Source of the DNA: Bifidobacterium sp. ESL0769
Lineage (GTDB): Bacteria > Actinomycetota > Actinomycetes > Actinomycetales > Bifidobacteriaceae
Length of the DNA: 64,000 nucleotides
Assembly: GCF_029395495.1 (NCBI RefSeq)
Contig: NZ_CP113918.1
Span: forward strand, 1 to 64,000
Reading direction: 5' to 3'
Position numbers and translations under genes: made by a program. Of this stretch, positions 11,976 through 21,162 are shown one piece after another; position 1 is the first letter of the stretch, and each line of letters starts with the position of its first letter. The notes beneath the pieces are model-generated. The model made no database searches. It was not told the DNA's origin and saw only the letters and a list, made by a program, of their open reading frames with translations.

Positions 11976-12994
11976 GCGGGACGACCATGCAAACCAAGAC
12001 AACGTCCGGACCCGACCGTCTTTCTGCGTCCGAGCTGAAAGAGCAGGAGAAAGCGGCCAGGAAGGCGGAGAAGGCGCGCCAGCGCCGGGTGGCGAAGGAC
12101 GAGGCTGCCGAGCGCAAGCGCAGCGCGCACAGCGGGTTCAGCAACCCGGAGAACCCGCGCCGCTCCTGGCCGCTGACGATCGTGGTGGCGGTGTTCGCCG
12201 CGTACTGCCTGTTCCCGTTCGTCTACCTGTTGATCAACGCCACCAAGACACAGGCCGACTTCACCTCGACGTTCGGCCTCGGCTTCGGCCATACCTTCGC
12301 CCTGTGGGACAACCTCAGGGAGGTGTTCACCTATCAGGACGGCATCTTCGGCCGGTGGCTGCTGAACACGCTGCTCTACGTGGTGGTGGGCGCCGGCGGC
12401 GCCACCCTGCTGGCGATCATGGGCGGCTACGCGCTGGCCAAGTTCCGCTTCCCAGGCCGCAAGGCCGTGTTCGCAGTGGTCATCGGCGCGATCAGCGTGC
12501 CGGGCATCGCCCTGGCGGTCCCGCAGTTCCTCCTGTTCGCCAAGCTCGGGCTGACCAACACGCCCTGGGCGATGATCCTGCCGAGCCTGATCTCGCCGTT
12601 CGGACTCTATCTGATGTGGATCTTCAGCGAGCAGGCCGTACCGACCGAGCTTTTGGAGGCGGCGCATGTGGACGGGGCGGGCGAGTTCCGCACCTTCTTC
12701 ACCATCGCCCTCCCATTGCTGGCCCCGGGCATCGTCACCACGGCCCTGTTCACGATCGTGGCGACATGGAACAACTACTTCCTGCCATTGATCATGCTCA
12801 AGGACGCGGACTGGTACCCGCTCACCATCGGCCTGAACCAGTGGAAGGACCAGGCCTCCACCGCGGGCGGGCAGGCCATCCAGAACCTCGTCATCACCGG
12901 TTCCCTGGTCACCATCATCCCGCTTGTGATCGCGTTCCTGCTCCTGCAGAAGTACTGGCAGTCCGGCCTCGCCGCAGGCGCCGTCAAAGAATAA
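11972..12994 (+). CDS. Sugar ABC transporter permease (MalG-like)
   Basis: Second permease of the importer, 340 aa, overlapping the first by four bases. After a charged Ala/Lys/Glu-rich cytoplasmic N-terminus of about 60 residues come six predicted membrane helices and the EAA loop (LLEAAHVDGAGEFRTF). This is the usual MalG-type architecture with a longer than usual N-terminal tail. It should pair with the preceding permease and with the lipoprotein encoded at 18689-20020. The next gene begins 87 bp downstream in the same direction, so all three are probably co-transcribed. Confidence 0.93.
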   Translation: MSGTTMQTKTTSGPDRLSASELKEQEKAARKAEKARQRRVAKDEAAERKRSAHSGFSNPENPRRSWPLTIVVAVFAAYCLFPFVYLLINATKTQADFTSTFGLGFGHTFALWDNLREVFTYQDGIFGRWLLNTLLYVVVGAGGATLLAIMGGYALAKFRFPGRKAVFAVVIGAISVPGIALAVPQFLLFAKLGLTNTPWAMILPSLISPFGLYLMWIFSEQAVPTELLEAAHVDGAGEFRTFFTIALPLLAPGIVTTALFTIVATWNNYFLPLIMLKDADWYPLTIGLNQWKDQASTAGGQAIQNLVITGSLVTIIPLVIAFLLLQKYWQSGLAAGAVKE

Positions 12995-13081
12995 AAAACG
13001 GATGTTGAAATTGTTTTTTAACGGGCGTTAATGGCAATCAATAAAAGCATTAGTAATAACAATAGAGAAAAGGAAGTAGCA

Positions 13082-16000
13082 ATGAAGCTATCGAAACAAA
13101 CATATGGGGCCTTTGCGGCCTTTGCGACGGTGCTGTCACTGGGGCTCATAGTCCCGGTGAGTAGCGCAGACGCAGCAGAACCGGAAGGCCGAGCTGTGGG
13201 AACCTCTTACTATGTCGATTGCTCCGCCGGAACAAACGGCACTGGCACCGAGGCCAGTCCGTTTAACACTCTTGAAGCGGCCAACGGAGTAACACTGCAG
13301 GCCAACGACAAGTTGCTCTTTAAGCGTGGAACAACATGCGTAAGCAGCAGCCAGAACATCGGTGGTCAAACCCTGAGAGTGGGTCTGCGTCTTGTCAATG
13401 TCAAAGGGACTTCCCAAGCTCCTGTGGTAATCGACGCCTATGGCAACGGAAGTGCACCGAAAATCGACGGTGAAGGTGTTTCCGAGACCGTGTTGCTTCG
13501 TAATTCAAAGTACGTCACTATTAGCAATCTTGATATCAGCAACACCGATGCCGAAGCGAACCGTTACCAATATATGCGTCGTGGCATCGTGGCCGAGAAT
13601 GACAATGCCGGGGAGCTTGATGGTATAACGATTCAGAACAACAACGTCCATGACATCTATGGCGAGAAACAAAAGGACCTTGGCGGTTCAGCGGCTATAC
13701 AGTTCGAGACCTACGGTCGTTCGATTCCGGTGGAAGGGCCCTCTGAACACAAATCGGACATTCATTCCAATGTGGCTCGTGAAGGCATACAGCGCTCATG
13801 GTTCGATGACGTTCAGATTCTGAATAACACAATCACCAACGTCAATCGATCCGGCATCAATATGTCCACGGATTTCCGTTGCCGTGAAGACGTTGCCTGG
13901 GAATGCGGTGTCAGTGGTGCCACCCGGGATAAATTCCCATGGACGCCCAATAAAAATATGTATATCGCTGAAAACACCTTGAAAGACATAGGTGGCGACG
14001 GCATCGTCGTGCAGATGTCGGATGGAGCGGTTGTCGAAAAGAACTATCTTGAGGATGCCGCAAGCGTTTCCGGACAGGGGTCGAACGCGGGTATTTGGAA
14101 TTGGAATTCGGATAATACCTTGTTCCAATACAACGAAGTAACCAATACCCAGAAAACCAGTGATAACAATGATGGCACAGCGTGGGATTTCGATTATGGC
14201 ACTCGTAATACGGTTTTCCAATACAATTACAGCCATGGCAATGCTGGTGGATCGGCTTTGGTATGTGCATGTACTGATTGGTATGGCAATCCGAGACGAA
14301 TCGGAACCTCCGTTGGTGGGACATTCCGTTACAACGTATCGATTGATGATGGGGTCGCCTCGCATAGTTCAAGCTGTTCGTCCGATACCCATCGAACCGT
14401 GACCCTTGACGGTATCACTGACATGAACTTCTACAACAACACGATTGTTTTGCCGGAAGGTTCGGATGTTACATTCTCCAATAACGCCCAAAATGCAGGT
14501 GTTAGCTACATCAACAACGTGCTCATTGCGCGTAGCGGTACTTTGCTGAGTGATCAAAACGACAGGATTCACGACGACGGATTCCAAATCAATTATGGCA
14601 ATAACCTTTACGTGGGTAGCAGTGAGACTCGGTGGGCCCAGGCTGGCGACAACGGCAATAGCCATGTTGCTCTGAGTGATTTCTTGACTGGGACGGGCAT
14701 CGATCTTCGTGCACTTGGTACTGGAGATCTCAGATCCCTGTATTCCGCGACGGCCACCTCTTATATGGCCGGCAAAGGAAGGGCTATGGCTTCCGATGAT
14801 TTTCCGTTTGCGCTGAACAATACGCATTTGTCGTCAGAAAACTTGAAAACTCGCGATTTTCCACACGGTTTTGACCATGTCACGCAGACTTATGGAGCGC
14901 AGCATAAGGTTTCTGGCTGGTCCGCTCCAGCTGTTGGCGCATTCCAAGGTGCGGATAGCGTTGAGCAAGGTATAGTTGGTACGTTGGCTGCCGGCCAATC
15001 CAAGACGGTTGATGCACCAGGCAATTCAACTCTTGAGGTGCGCGGCACGGGCCTTGGCAATGCTCAATTGGGTGTAAGCGTCGATAATGGGCGTGGCTAT
15101 GTGCAGAAGACGACCAATGAGACCGGCGCAAAAGTGTTGCACGTACGGACTTCATCGGATTCGTCGAAAATCGTTTTGACCAATTTTGGAACGTCGGGTT
15201 CGATTGCCGATGTCAGTGTGAAGACAGTTCACGATCAGTTGTGGGACGGATCTTTTGAAAGCGTCAACCAAGGTGGTGCCAGCCAGCCAAAGAATGGTAT
15301 CTCGCCGTGGGCTCCTGCAAACCGGGATCATTCGAAGAACCGTGATAACTACAATGATTCCATGGTGAAGCGATATCGGTCGGAACGTAATCAAAGCGAT
15401 TCAGTGGTGTCAGGCGAGCGTGCTGCGAAACTTGGCATGGCTGATGGTGTGTCCTTCGACCAAATCGACCAGCGTAATATCCCGGCACAACCCGGGAAAA
15501 CCTATGAGCTCGGCTTCTGGGTAACCACGGGCGCAAGTAATGGCGCTTCACCGTCACAAGTAAGCGCAACCGTCAAATCGCGGGCGGAAGGTTCTGGAGC
15601 GGGCGGAAGTTTCGATCAGTATCAGGATGTCCTGCTTGATAAATCCGTGGAAGCCCAAACCCGAAATGGGGGTGAGAAGATTCATGTAACGGGAACATTC
15701 CTTGTCCCATGGGATGTGCCTGCCGACAGTGCATTGTGGGTCAATATCGCCCAGTCCAATCTTGATGATTCCTCGGCTGCATACGTTGACGATGTCACTC
15801 TGGTGCAGATTCCTAATGTGCCCACTGATGTCAAATCGATGACGGTCAGCAAACAGCCCTCCAAAACGGTGTATCAGCAAGGCGAGAATTTTGATGTTTC
15901 TGGGCTGGAAGTCACCGGCACATTGGCCGACGGTACCAAACGGGTGCTGGCTCCATCGGAATATTCCTTGGTTGGTTTCACTTCCGCAAAGCCTGGCATT

Positions 16001-17299
16001 GTGCCGATTATTGTGAAGCTGAATGCCGACGGCTCAGTGATGACGAAATTCCGTGTCGGTATTCAGAAAGTGACCAATCTTGCTCAGAAATTCTGTTCAT
16101 CGGCGCAAGCCTCTGACGTGCAGGATTTGTGGGGAGGTTCTTCCGCAGGAAATGCTTGTGATGGTGATTTGGGAACGAATTGGTCCAATTGGAAGAGCAG
16201 CAGTGAGTCGGCTCCCGCCAATCCATCGTGGCTAAGTTGGAAGTTTGATGGGAAGCACAAGCTTGATAAGCTCGAGCTATATCTCGAACAGAGTCGAGGT
16301 GAAGCGGCTCCCGAACGTTTCACCGTGCAGTATCTTGCGGAAAATGATAGCGATTGGGAAACCAGCAGCGTTGTCGGAACCCCTGATGCATCAAATCCGG
16401 CTAAGCCGACAACCGCGGATCTCAGTTCATTGCCAAAGACCAAAGGCATCAAATTGTTGATTACGCCAGGTCATTATGGCACTGATTATCCTTACTCTAA
16501 GGTTTCGGAAGTAAATATATTCGAACAACCCGATTCCGTTCCTGTATTGCAGCGAATCGAAGTGGCGACACCTCCTTCGAAGGTGACTTACACCGTCGGT
16601 GACGTATTCAACCCATCGGGTCTGCAAGTGGAAGGGACTTGGACCAACCAGTTCAAAGACCAACTGTTGCCTGAAGAGTACACTCTCGGTGCTGTCAATA
16701 GTGACGGGAAGGCTGTTGATTACACCAAGCCGTTTGCTTCTCCTGGGGAAGTAACAGTGAAAATTCGTGTCAATGGAAATGCGAGCATTTCAACGACGTT
16801 TGTGATATCGGTTAAAGACAAAACGCCGGCCGCGCCCGTCCCGTCGCAAAGCGTAGTAACAGGGATTAAGGTCGCTTCCAAACCCGCAAAAACGGAATAT
16901 AAGATAGGAGATGTCTTCTCTTCGCAAGGTTTGCAAGTCAAAGCGGAGATGGCTGATGGAACGCAACGTAGTCTGTCGGCTGAGGAATATACCTTCTCCG
17001 CTTTTGATACGAAAAACGAAGCCGTCGATTTGGCGAAGCCTTTTTCGAAGGCTGGAACGGTAATTGTGACCATATCTCTGCTGTCGAGAATGCCCTATAC
17101 GACCACTTTTGCGATAACCGTACGAGGTGAAACCTTAGGTAGTAACGCTGCTCCAGTCGGTACGCCACAACAAAGCCTTCGAAACAAGGAGCTCGCGCAG
17201 TCGGGATCATCGGTAGTGTGGGTTATCGCTTTCTTGATGATTGCGTGTTTGCTTGCAGCGGTTTGCGTCGGATATCGATCGGATAAAAGAGGTGACTGA
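13082..17299 (+). CDS. Secreted, wall-anchored parallel beta-helix protein (putative glycosidase)
   Basis: A 1405-aa extracellular protein, from ATG 13082 with AAAAGGAAG just upstream. A signal peptide (residues 1-32) precedes a right-handed parallel beta-helix region (about 40-625) full of N-rich turns and carrying NNDGTAWDFDYGT. Next come a jelly-roll-like, possibly carbohydrate-binding region (about 720-910), a Big_3-type Ig domain (about 917-995), an F5/8-type discoidin domain (about 997-1150) and two more Big_3-type domains (about 1155-1245, 1258-1350). The C-terminus has LAQSG, a hydrophobic helix and a short basic tail, a sortase-type signal with Ser in place of Thr. Location downstream of sugar permeases under a LacI operator points to polysaccharide or glycan degradation. 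The layout recalls GH136 lacto-N-biosidases, whose catalytic pair is two Asp seven residues apart; the DGTAWDFD segment would allow this. The family assignment is a guess. Confidence 0.8.
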   Translation: MKLSKQTYGAFAAFATVLSLGLIVPVSSADAAEPEGRAVGTSYYVDCSAGTNGTGTEASPFNTLEAANGVTLQANDKLLFKRGTTCVSSSQNIGGQTLRVGLRLVNVKGTSQAPVVIDAYGNGSAPKIDGEGVSETVLLRNSKYVTISNLDISNTDAEANRYQYMRRGIVAENDNAGELDGITIQNNNVHDIYGEKQKDLGGSAAIQFETYGRSIPVEGPSEHKSDIHSNVAREGIQRSWFDDVQILNNTITNVNRSGINMSTDFRCREDVAWECGVSGATRDKFPWTPNKNMYIAENTLKDIGGDGIVVQMSDGAVVEKNYLEDAASVSGQGSNAGIWNWNSDNTLFQYNEVTNTQKTSDNNDGTAWDFDYGTRNTVFQYNYSHGNAGGSALVCACTDWYGNPRRIGTSVGGTFRYNVSIDDGVASHSSSCSSDTHRTVTLDGITDMNFYNNTIVLPEGSDVTFSNNAQNAGVSYINNVLIARSGTLLSDQNDRIHDDGFQINYGNNLYVGSSETRWAQAGDNGNSHVALSDFLTGTGIDLRALGTGDLRSLYSATATSYMAGKGRAMASDDFPFALNNTHLSSENLKTRDFPHGFDHVTQTYGAQHKVSGWSAPAVGAFQGADSVEQGIVGTLAAGQSKTVDAPGNSTLEVRGTGLGNAQLGVSVDNGRGYVQKTTNETGAKVLHVRTSSDSSKIVLTNFGTSGSIADVSVKTVHDQLWDGSFESVNQGGASQPKNGISPWAPANRDHSKNRDNYNDSMVKRYRSERNQSDSVVSGERAAKLGMADGVSFDQIDQRNIPAQPGKTYELGFWVTTGASNGASPSQVSATVKSRAEGSGAGGSFDQYQDVLLDKSVEAQTRNGGEKIHVTGTFLVPWDVPADSALWVNIAQSNLDDSSAAYVDDVTLVQIPNVPTDVKSMTVSKQPSKTVYQQGENFDVSGLEVTGTLADGTKRVLAPSEYSLVGFTSAKPGIVPIIVKLNADGSVMTKFRVGIQKVTNLAQKFCSSAQASDVQDLWGGSSAGNACDGDLGTNWSNWKSSSESAPANPSWLSWKFDGKHKLDKLELYLEQSRGEAAPERFTVQYLAENDSDWETSSVVGTPDASNPAKPTTADLSSLPKTKGIKLLITPGHYGTDYPYSKVSEVNIFEQPDSVPVLQRIEVATPPSKVTYTVGDVFNPSGLQVEGTWTNQFKDQLLPEEYTLGAVNSDGKAVDYTKPFASPGEVTVKIRVNGNASISTTFVISVKDKTPAAPVPSQSVVTGIKVASKPAKTEYKIGDVFSSQGLQVKAEMADGTQRSLSAEEYTFSAFDTKNEAVDLAKPFSKAGTVIVTISLLSRMPYTTTFAITVRGETLGSNAAPVGTPQQSLRNKELAQSGSSVVWVIAFLMIACLLAAVCVGYRSDKRGD

Positions 17300-17343
17300 C
17301 TCCGATGATTTGCAGATGAAGTTGTACTGAAGCTTCATAGGAT

Positions 17344-17406
17344 ATCGGATGGCTGTTTTAGGTAAATAGCAGTTGATTTGTCTGGGATTGCCATCCGATT
17401 CTTTTT
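17344..17406 (+). terminator. Terminator after the beta-helix protein gene
   Basis: A perfect 10-bp inverted repeat (17344-17353 ATCGGATGGC and 17390-17399) spans a 36-nt loop and is followed by TCTTTTTATG. It lies between the operon and the convergent regulator gene. Confidence 0.65.
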
Positions 17407-17495
17407 ATGTATCTATACGGCTACGTTACTGCCGTCCCTGTCGGCGGCCAACGCTGCTGATCAGCTTGCACGGCGACTTCATTTTGTCATTGTCT

Positions 17496-18560
17496 TCAGG
17501 CTGACTGACGCTCCACAATCGATGTGGGCAGAAGCGTGAAGTGATGGTCTTCAACCGGGTTTCCGTTAAGGATGTCAAGCAACAAATTCGCCATTGTCTC
17601 GCCGTGCAGCTCGGAATCCTGATGCACCGTAGTGAGCTTTGGGTTGATGAGCAGTGCCATAGGTGAATCGTCGAAACCGGTGACGGCGATGTCGTCCGGC
17701 ACCCTAAACCCCATGCGGTTAAGCTGATTGATGGCACCTACAGCGATGTTGTCGTTGGCGCAGACGATGCCATCGATGGTATTGAGATGGTTTTGGAATT
17801 CGACGACAGCGAGCTCCCCGCCTGGAATCTCCCAATCGTCGGCATAGTAGACGAGTTCAGGATTGAACCGTTCCCCCATGGCGTCCTGAAATCCTTTGAG
17901 ACGGTTAATTGATGACGGTGAATATCCCGGGCCGCAGATGTACAGTAGTCTTTCCCGGCCCTTCTTCAGCATATATTCTGTTATTGCCCGCTGCCCGGCG
18001 CGGTTGGCAAAATCGACTGCTGGATAGGGAAGTTTGTCGGAATCCCCCAACTCGGAACGCACTGCTGGGCGTTTGGAATCGAGGAAGGTATTGGCGAGCG
18101 AATCATTGTTGCTCATCGAAAATAAAAGATACCCGTCAGCGAAATCACTGTGTACAAGTTTTGTGATACGTTTCGTGGAATCCTCGCTGTTCGCGATGAG
18201 GATGACCATTTGGTAGCCGTTGTCGCCGAGAACCTGATTGGCGCCGGCCATGGCATTGGACACACTCGGCTGGACGATTGTTGATTTCGATTCGACTTGG
18301 ATGATAAAGGCGACGAGATGGGTGTGGTGCTTCGCCAATGATCTGGCGGCATTGTTCGGTGTATAGTGCAAAATTTCGATGGCTTCGGCAATTTGTTTCG
18401 CGGCCCGATTCGATACGTGCACATTGCCGTTGAGGTAACGAGAGACGGTTCCGTAAGATACACCTGCAAGATGTGCAACGTCACGAATGGTGACTTTTGT
18501 GGTATCCATGGATATCATCATACCTTTAGCACCGTTTTTAGGTGTAGGAGTCTTATTCAT
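17496..18560 (-). CDS. LacI family transcriptional regulator
   Basis: A 354-aa repressor with the N-terminal LacI helix-turn-helix (VTIRDVAHLAGVSYGTVSRYLNG, about residues 23-45) and hinge helix (NNAARSLA). A periplasmic-binding-protein-like sugar-sensing domain follows (about 80-350), including TGFDDSPMA near the C-terminus. The start at 18560 has AAAGG upstream; internal ATGs before the HTH are possible alternatives. It is transcribed divergently from the solute-binding protein gene, and a perfect operator lies in the shared gap. It probably controls both that gene and the permease operon at 11052. Confidence 0.94.
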   Translation of the reverse strand: MNKTPTPKNGAKGMMISMDTTKVTIRDVAHLAGVSYGTVSRYLNGNVHVSNRAAKQIAEAIEILHYTPNNAARSLAKHHTHLVAFIIQVESKSTIVQPSVSNAMAGANQVLGDNGYQMVILIANSEDSTKRITKLVHSDFADGYLLFSMSNNDSLANTFLDSKRPAVRSELGDSDKLPYPAVDFANRAGQRAITEYMLKKGRERLLYICGPGYSPSSINRLKGFQDAMGERFNPELVYYADDWEIPGGELAVVEFQNHLNTIDGIVCANDNIAVGAINQLNRMGFRVPDDIAVTGFDDSPMALLINPKLTTVHQDSELHGETMANLLLDILNGNPVEDHHFTLLPTSIVERQSA

Positions 18561-18592
18561 AGCGACCTTTTATTGAACGAATCCAAACGAAA

Positions 18593-18622
18593 TTTGTAAC
18601 CGGTCACAAATCAGTGTATAGT
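18593..18622 (+). promoter_or_regulatory. LacI-type operator overlapping the solute-binding protein promoter
   Basis: TTTGTAACCGGTCACAAA (18593-18610) is the exact reverse complement of the site at 10978-10995. A likely -35 TTGTAA (18594-18599) lies within it and a -10 TATAGT (18617-18622) follows at 17 bp, matching the arrangement at the other operator. The site lies 33 bp from the start of the divergent lacI-type gene, so autoregulation is also possible. Confidence 0.85.
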
Positions 18623-18688
18623 AGGGTATGCATAAGCCATTGGTAGCAGTATTGCAGATGGCGCCCTAACCTCGAAGAGGAGAATAAT

Positions 18689-20020
18689 ATGAGGAGTATC
18701 TCTGGTAAGAAAGTATTTGCATTGACCGGAGCTGCGGCCATGCTTCTATCCGTAGCCGCGTGCGGCAGTTCCAACGCCAAGAATGCAGGTCCTTCTGACA
18801 ATACTGAGATTACGGTTTGGGCATGGGAACCTACACTTAAGCAGGCTGATGCCGCATTCCAGAAAAAATATCCGAACATCAAAGTCAAACTGGAAAATGT
18901 GGGCACCGCAGCCAAAACGGTGACCTCGCTGAACAATGCGATTCAAGCTGGCAAGGGCGGCCCGGATGTCGCTCAGATCGAATACAACACGCTTCCCCAA
19001 TTCGTCATCGGTGAAGCGAAAGTAGCCAACCTCAAAGACAAGGCTTCCTCCTACAAAAATTTCTATACTCCGGGCACCTGGAGCTCTGTCAACGTTAGTG
19101 GTGGCATTTATGGTCTGCCGATGGATTCCGGCCCACAGGCGTTGTTCTATAACAAGGCGACGTTCGACAAGGCCGGTATCGCCCAGCCTCCCAAGACTTG
19201 GGACGAGTATTATCAGGATGCCCAGAAAATCAGGGCTCTCGGCGGCAATTATTACATCACCTCTGATACCGGTGATATGCCGACGTTCAATGCCTACATG
19301 TGGCAGATTGGAGCTCGTCCGTACAAGACCAGCGGCGACAAGGTCTCCATCACGTTGAAATCCGACCCGAAGGTCAAAAAACTGACTGATTACTGGCAAA
19401 AGATGATCGATGAAGGTCTTATCGACACCAAGACGGCCAGCTGGTCTGATGAATGGAACCGTGGTCTTGGTGATGGCACCATCGCTTCAATCAACATTGG
19501 TGCTTGGATGCCTGCCAACCTTCTCGGAAGCTCTGCTCAGGCCAAGGGCAACATGCGCGTTGCCCCGAGCCCGCAATGGGATGCCAGTGCTTCCCCGACC
19601 ACCGGCGAGAACGGCGGTTCCTCGCTTGCCGTTATGTCCGCTTCCAAGAAGCAGGATGCCGCGTGGAAGTATATCAATTTCATCAGCCATGAGAAGGCCG
19701 GTATCAAGGCCCGTACCGATGCCGGTGCCTTCCCGGCTGATCAGGCCACGTTGAAGGATCCGGATTTCCTGAAGGGAACCGATGAACTTCGCGCTTACTT
19801 CGGCGGCCAGGAGTACAACAAGGTGCTTGCACAAGCCGCAACGACGGTCAAGCCCGGATTCCAGTTCCTGCCCTATGCGGGCGAGGCCAATTCGATCTAT
19901 CCTGACCACATCGGCAAGGCATACACTACGAAGGCCGTCACTTTACAGCAAGGACTTGGCACTTTCCAGGATGCTTTGGTCAAATATGGCAAGACTCAGG
20001 GCTTTACCGTGACCGATTAA
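18689..20020 (+). CDS. Extracellular sugar-binding lipoprotein of ABC importer
   Basis: A 443-aa solute-binding protein (family 1), start ATG with GAAGAGGAG upstream. The signal peptide ends in the lipobox LSVAAC, which predicts lipid anchoring at about Cys25. The mature part has the cluster-1 signature (ITVWAWEPTLKQADAAFQKKYPNIKV) and the C-terminal features of carbohydrate-binding members. It should deliver ligand to the permeases encoded 6-8 kb upstream. The separation of the binding protein from its permeases by the hydrolase and regulator is bridged by the shared operator. Confidence 0.94.
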   Translation: MRSISGKKVFALTGAAAMLLSVAACGSSNAKNAGPSDNTEITVWAWEPTLKQADAAFQKKYPNIKVKLENVGTAAKTVTSLNNAIQAGKGGPDVAQIEYNTLPQFVIGEAKVANLKDKASSYKNFYTPGTWSSVNVSGGIYGLPMDSGPQALFYNKATFDKAGIAQPPKTWDEYYQDAQKIRALGGNYYITSDTGDMPTFNAYMWQIGARPYKTSGDKVSITLKSDPKVKKLTDYWQKMIDEGLIDTKTASWSDEWNRGLGDGTIASINIGAWMPANLLGSSAQAKGNMRVAPSPQWDASASPTTGENGGSSLAVMSASKKQDAAWKYINFISHEKAGIKARTDAGAFPADQATLKDPDFLKGTDELRAYFGGQEYNKVLAQAATTVKPGFQFLPYAGEANSIYPDHIGKAYTTKAVTLQQGLGTFQDALVKYGKTQGFTVTD

Positions 20021-20110
20021 TCGATGTACAAAAATTTCTGCGCCCGCTTTAGTAAGTCCTTGGCAACAGGTCTTTTCAGAGGGGCTTTGCGGAAAACAAT
20101 AGAATGATGA

Positions 20111-20170
20111 AGTATCCGTAAATGATTGCCGCAGGCTGTCTGTGCGTGGTAATTATTTACGGATACTTTT
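20111..20170 (+). terminator. Terminator after the sugar-binding protein gene
   Basis: A 17-bp inverted repeat with one mismatch (20111-20127 starting AGTATCCGTAAAT, and 20151-20167) is followed by TTTCT. It ends the binding-protein transcript 90 bp after the stop. Confidence 0.75.
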
Positions 20171-20284
20171 CTATGCTGTTAAGTAATGTCATCATTGCCG
20201 TGACTTATGATGTCAATATCGGTTTTAGACGGCGTACGGTCATTTGTGGCCGTGCATAATATACGGCGGATGATACTGGGAAAC

Positions 20285-21091
20285 ATGAGTAAACACAATA
20301 AGCAGTTTGATAATGCTGGGCCTGATCGTGCCGTAGGAAACGTCTCCACCGAAAAGAGCAGCAAGAAGCTTGCCAAGCCGCGTGGCGATGGGGAAAACGG
20401 TCATGTTGCTGATGCCGTCGTTTCTTCCAAGAAAAAGAAAAAATCCGGTCCCGCCCATGCGCAGGACACTTCCGGTCGCATAACGGTTCAAGATATCCTG
20501 TCCGTCCTAATTTACTGCCTCATTGCGGTCATCGTAGTGAGCCTTCTGCGCATTTTCGTCATCGGCCTCTATGTCGTGCCGTCCGGTTCCATGGAAACCA
20601 CACTTAATATCGGCGATCACATCGTCACCAACCGGCTTGCCAAGCCCATTTTGAAACTCAAGCGCGGCGATGTCATCGTGTTCAAGGACCCCGCAAACTG
20701 GTTGAATTCCGAAAATGTTTTTGCTTCCAACGATTTGGTCAAACGATTGATTGGTTTGCCCGGAGATACAGTGGCTTGCAAAGGCGGTGGCGCACCGGTG
20801 ACGATCAACGGGGTGCCGATTGACGAGACCTCGTACCTGAAAGCCGGAGTTCAGCCGAGCAGCTTCCCCTTCAAAATGAAGGTGACGCCGGGCAACGTCT
20901 TCGTGCTCGGCGACAATCGCGCCAATTCCGCGGATTCCCGCTACCATACCAACGATGGCAATCACGGACTCGTCCCGCTCGACCGCGTCAAGGGCGTCGC
21001 CATGCTCACCTACTTGCCCGTTAGCAGGTTCGGAGTGGTTCAAGCACACCATGACGTGTTCGCGAAAGTCGGCGGAGTCGCGCATTCGTGA
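20285..21091 (+). CDS. lepB: Signal peptidase I
   Basis: Membrane serine protease that removes signal peptides from exported proteins. The catalytic Ser is in PSGSMETTL and the general-base Lys in DLVKRLIGLPGD; the C-terminal GDNRANSADSR box is also present. From ATG 20285 the protein is 268 aa. About 80 polar, Lys-rich residues precede a single transmembrane helix (LSVLIYCLIAVIVVSLL). The start is uncertain: 20270 and 20207 are in-frame alternatives and no strong ribosome binding site decides between them. It is followed by the VanZ-RDD gene 71 bp downstream. Confidence 0.93.
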   Translation: MSKHNKQFDNAGPDRAVGNVSTEKSSKKLAKPRGDGENGHVADAVVSSKKKKKSGPAHAQDTSGRITVQDILSVLIYCLIAVIVVSLLRIFVIGLYVVPSGSMETTLNIGDHIVTNRLAKPILKLKRGDVIVFKDPANWLNSENVFASNDLVKRLIGLPGDTVACKGGGAPVTINGVPIDETSYLKAGVQPSSFPFKMKVTPGNVFVLGDNRANSADSRYHTNDGNHGLVPLDRVKGVAMLTYLPVSRFGVVQAHHDVFAKVGGVAHS

Positions 21092-21162
21092 GTTGCGGAA
21101 TATTCGGATTTTCGCGTTTCACAAGATGGATTTGCAGCATTTCGTAAGCCGCGTCCGCTAGA

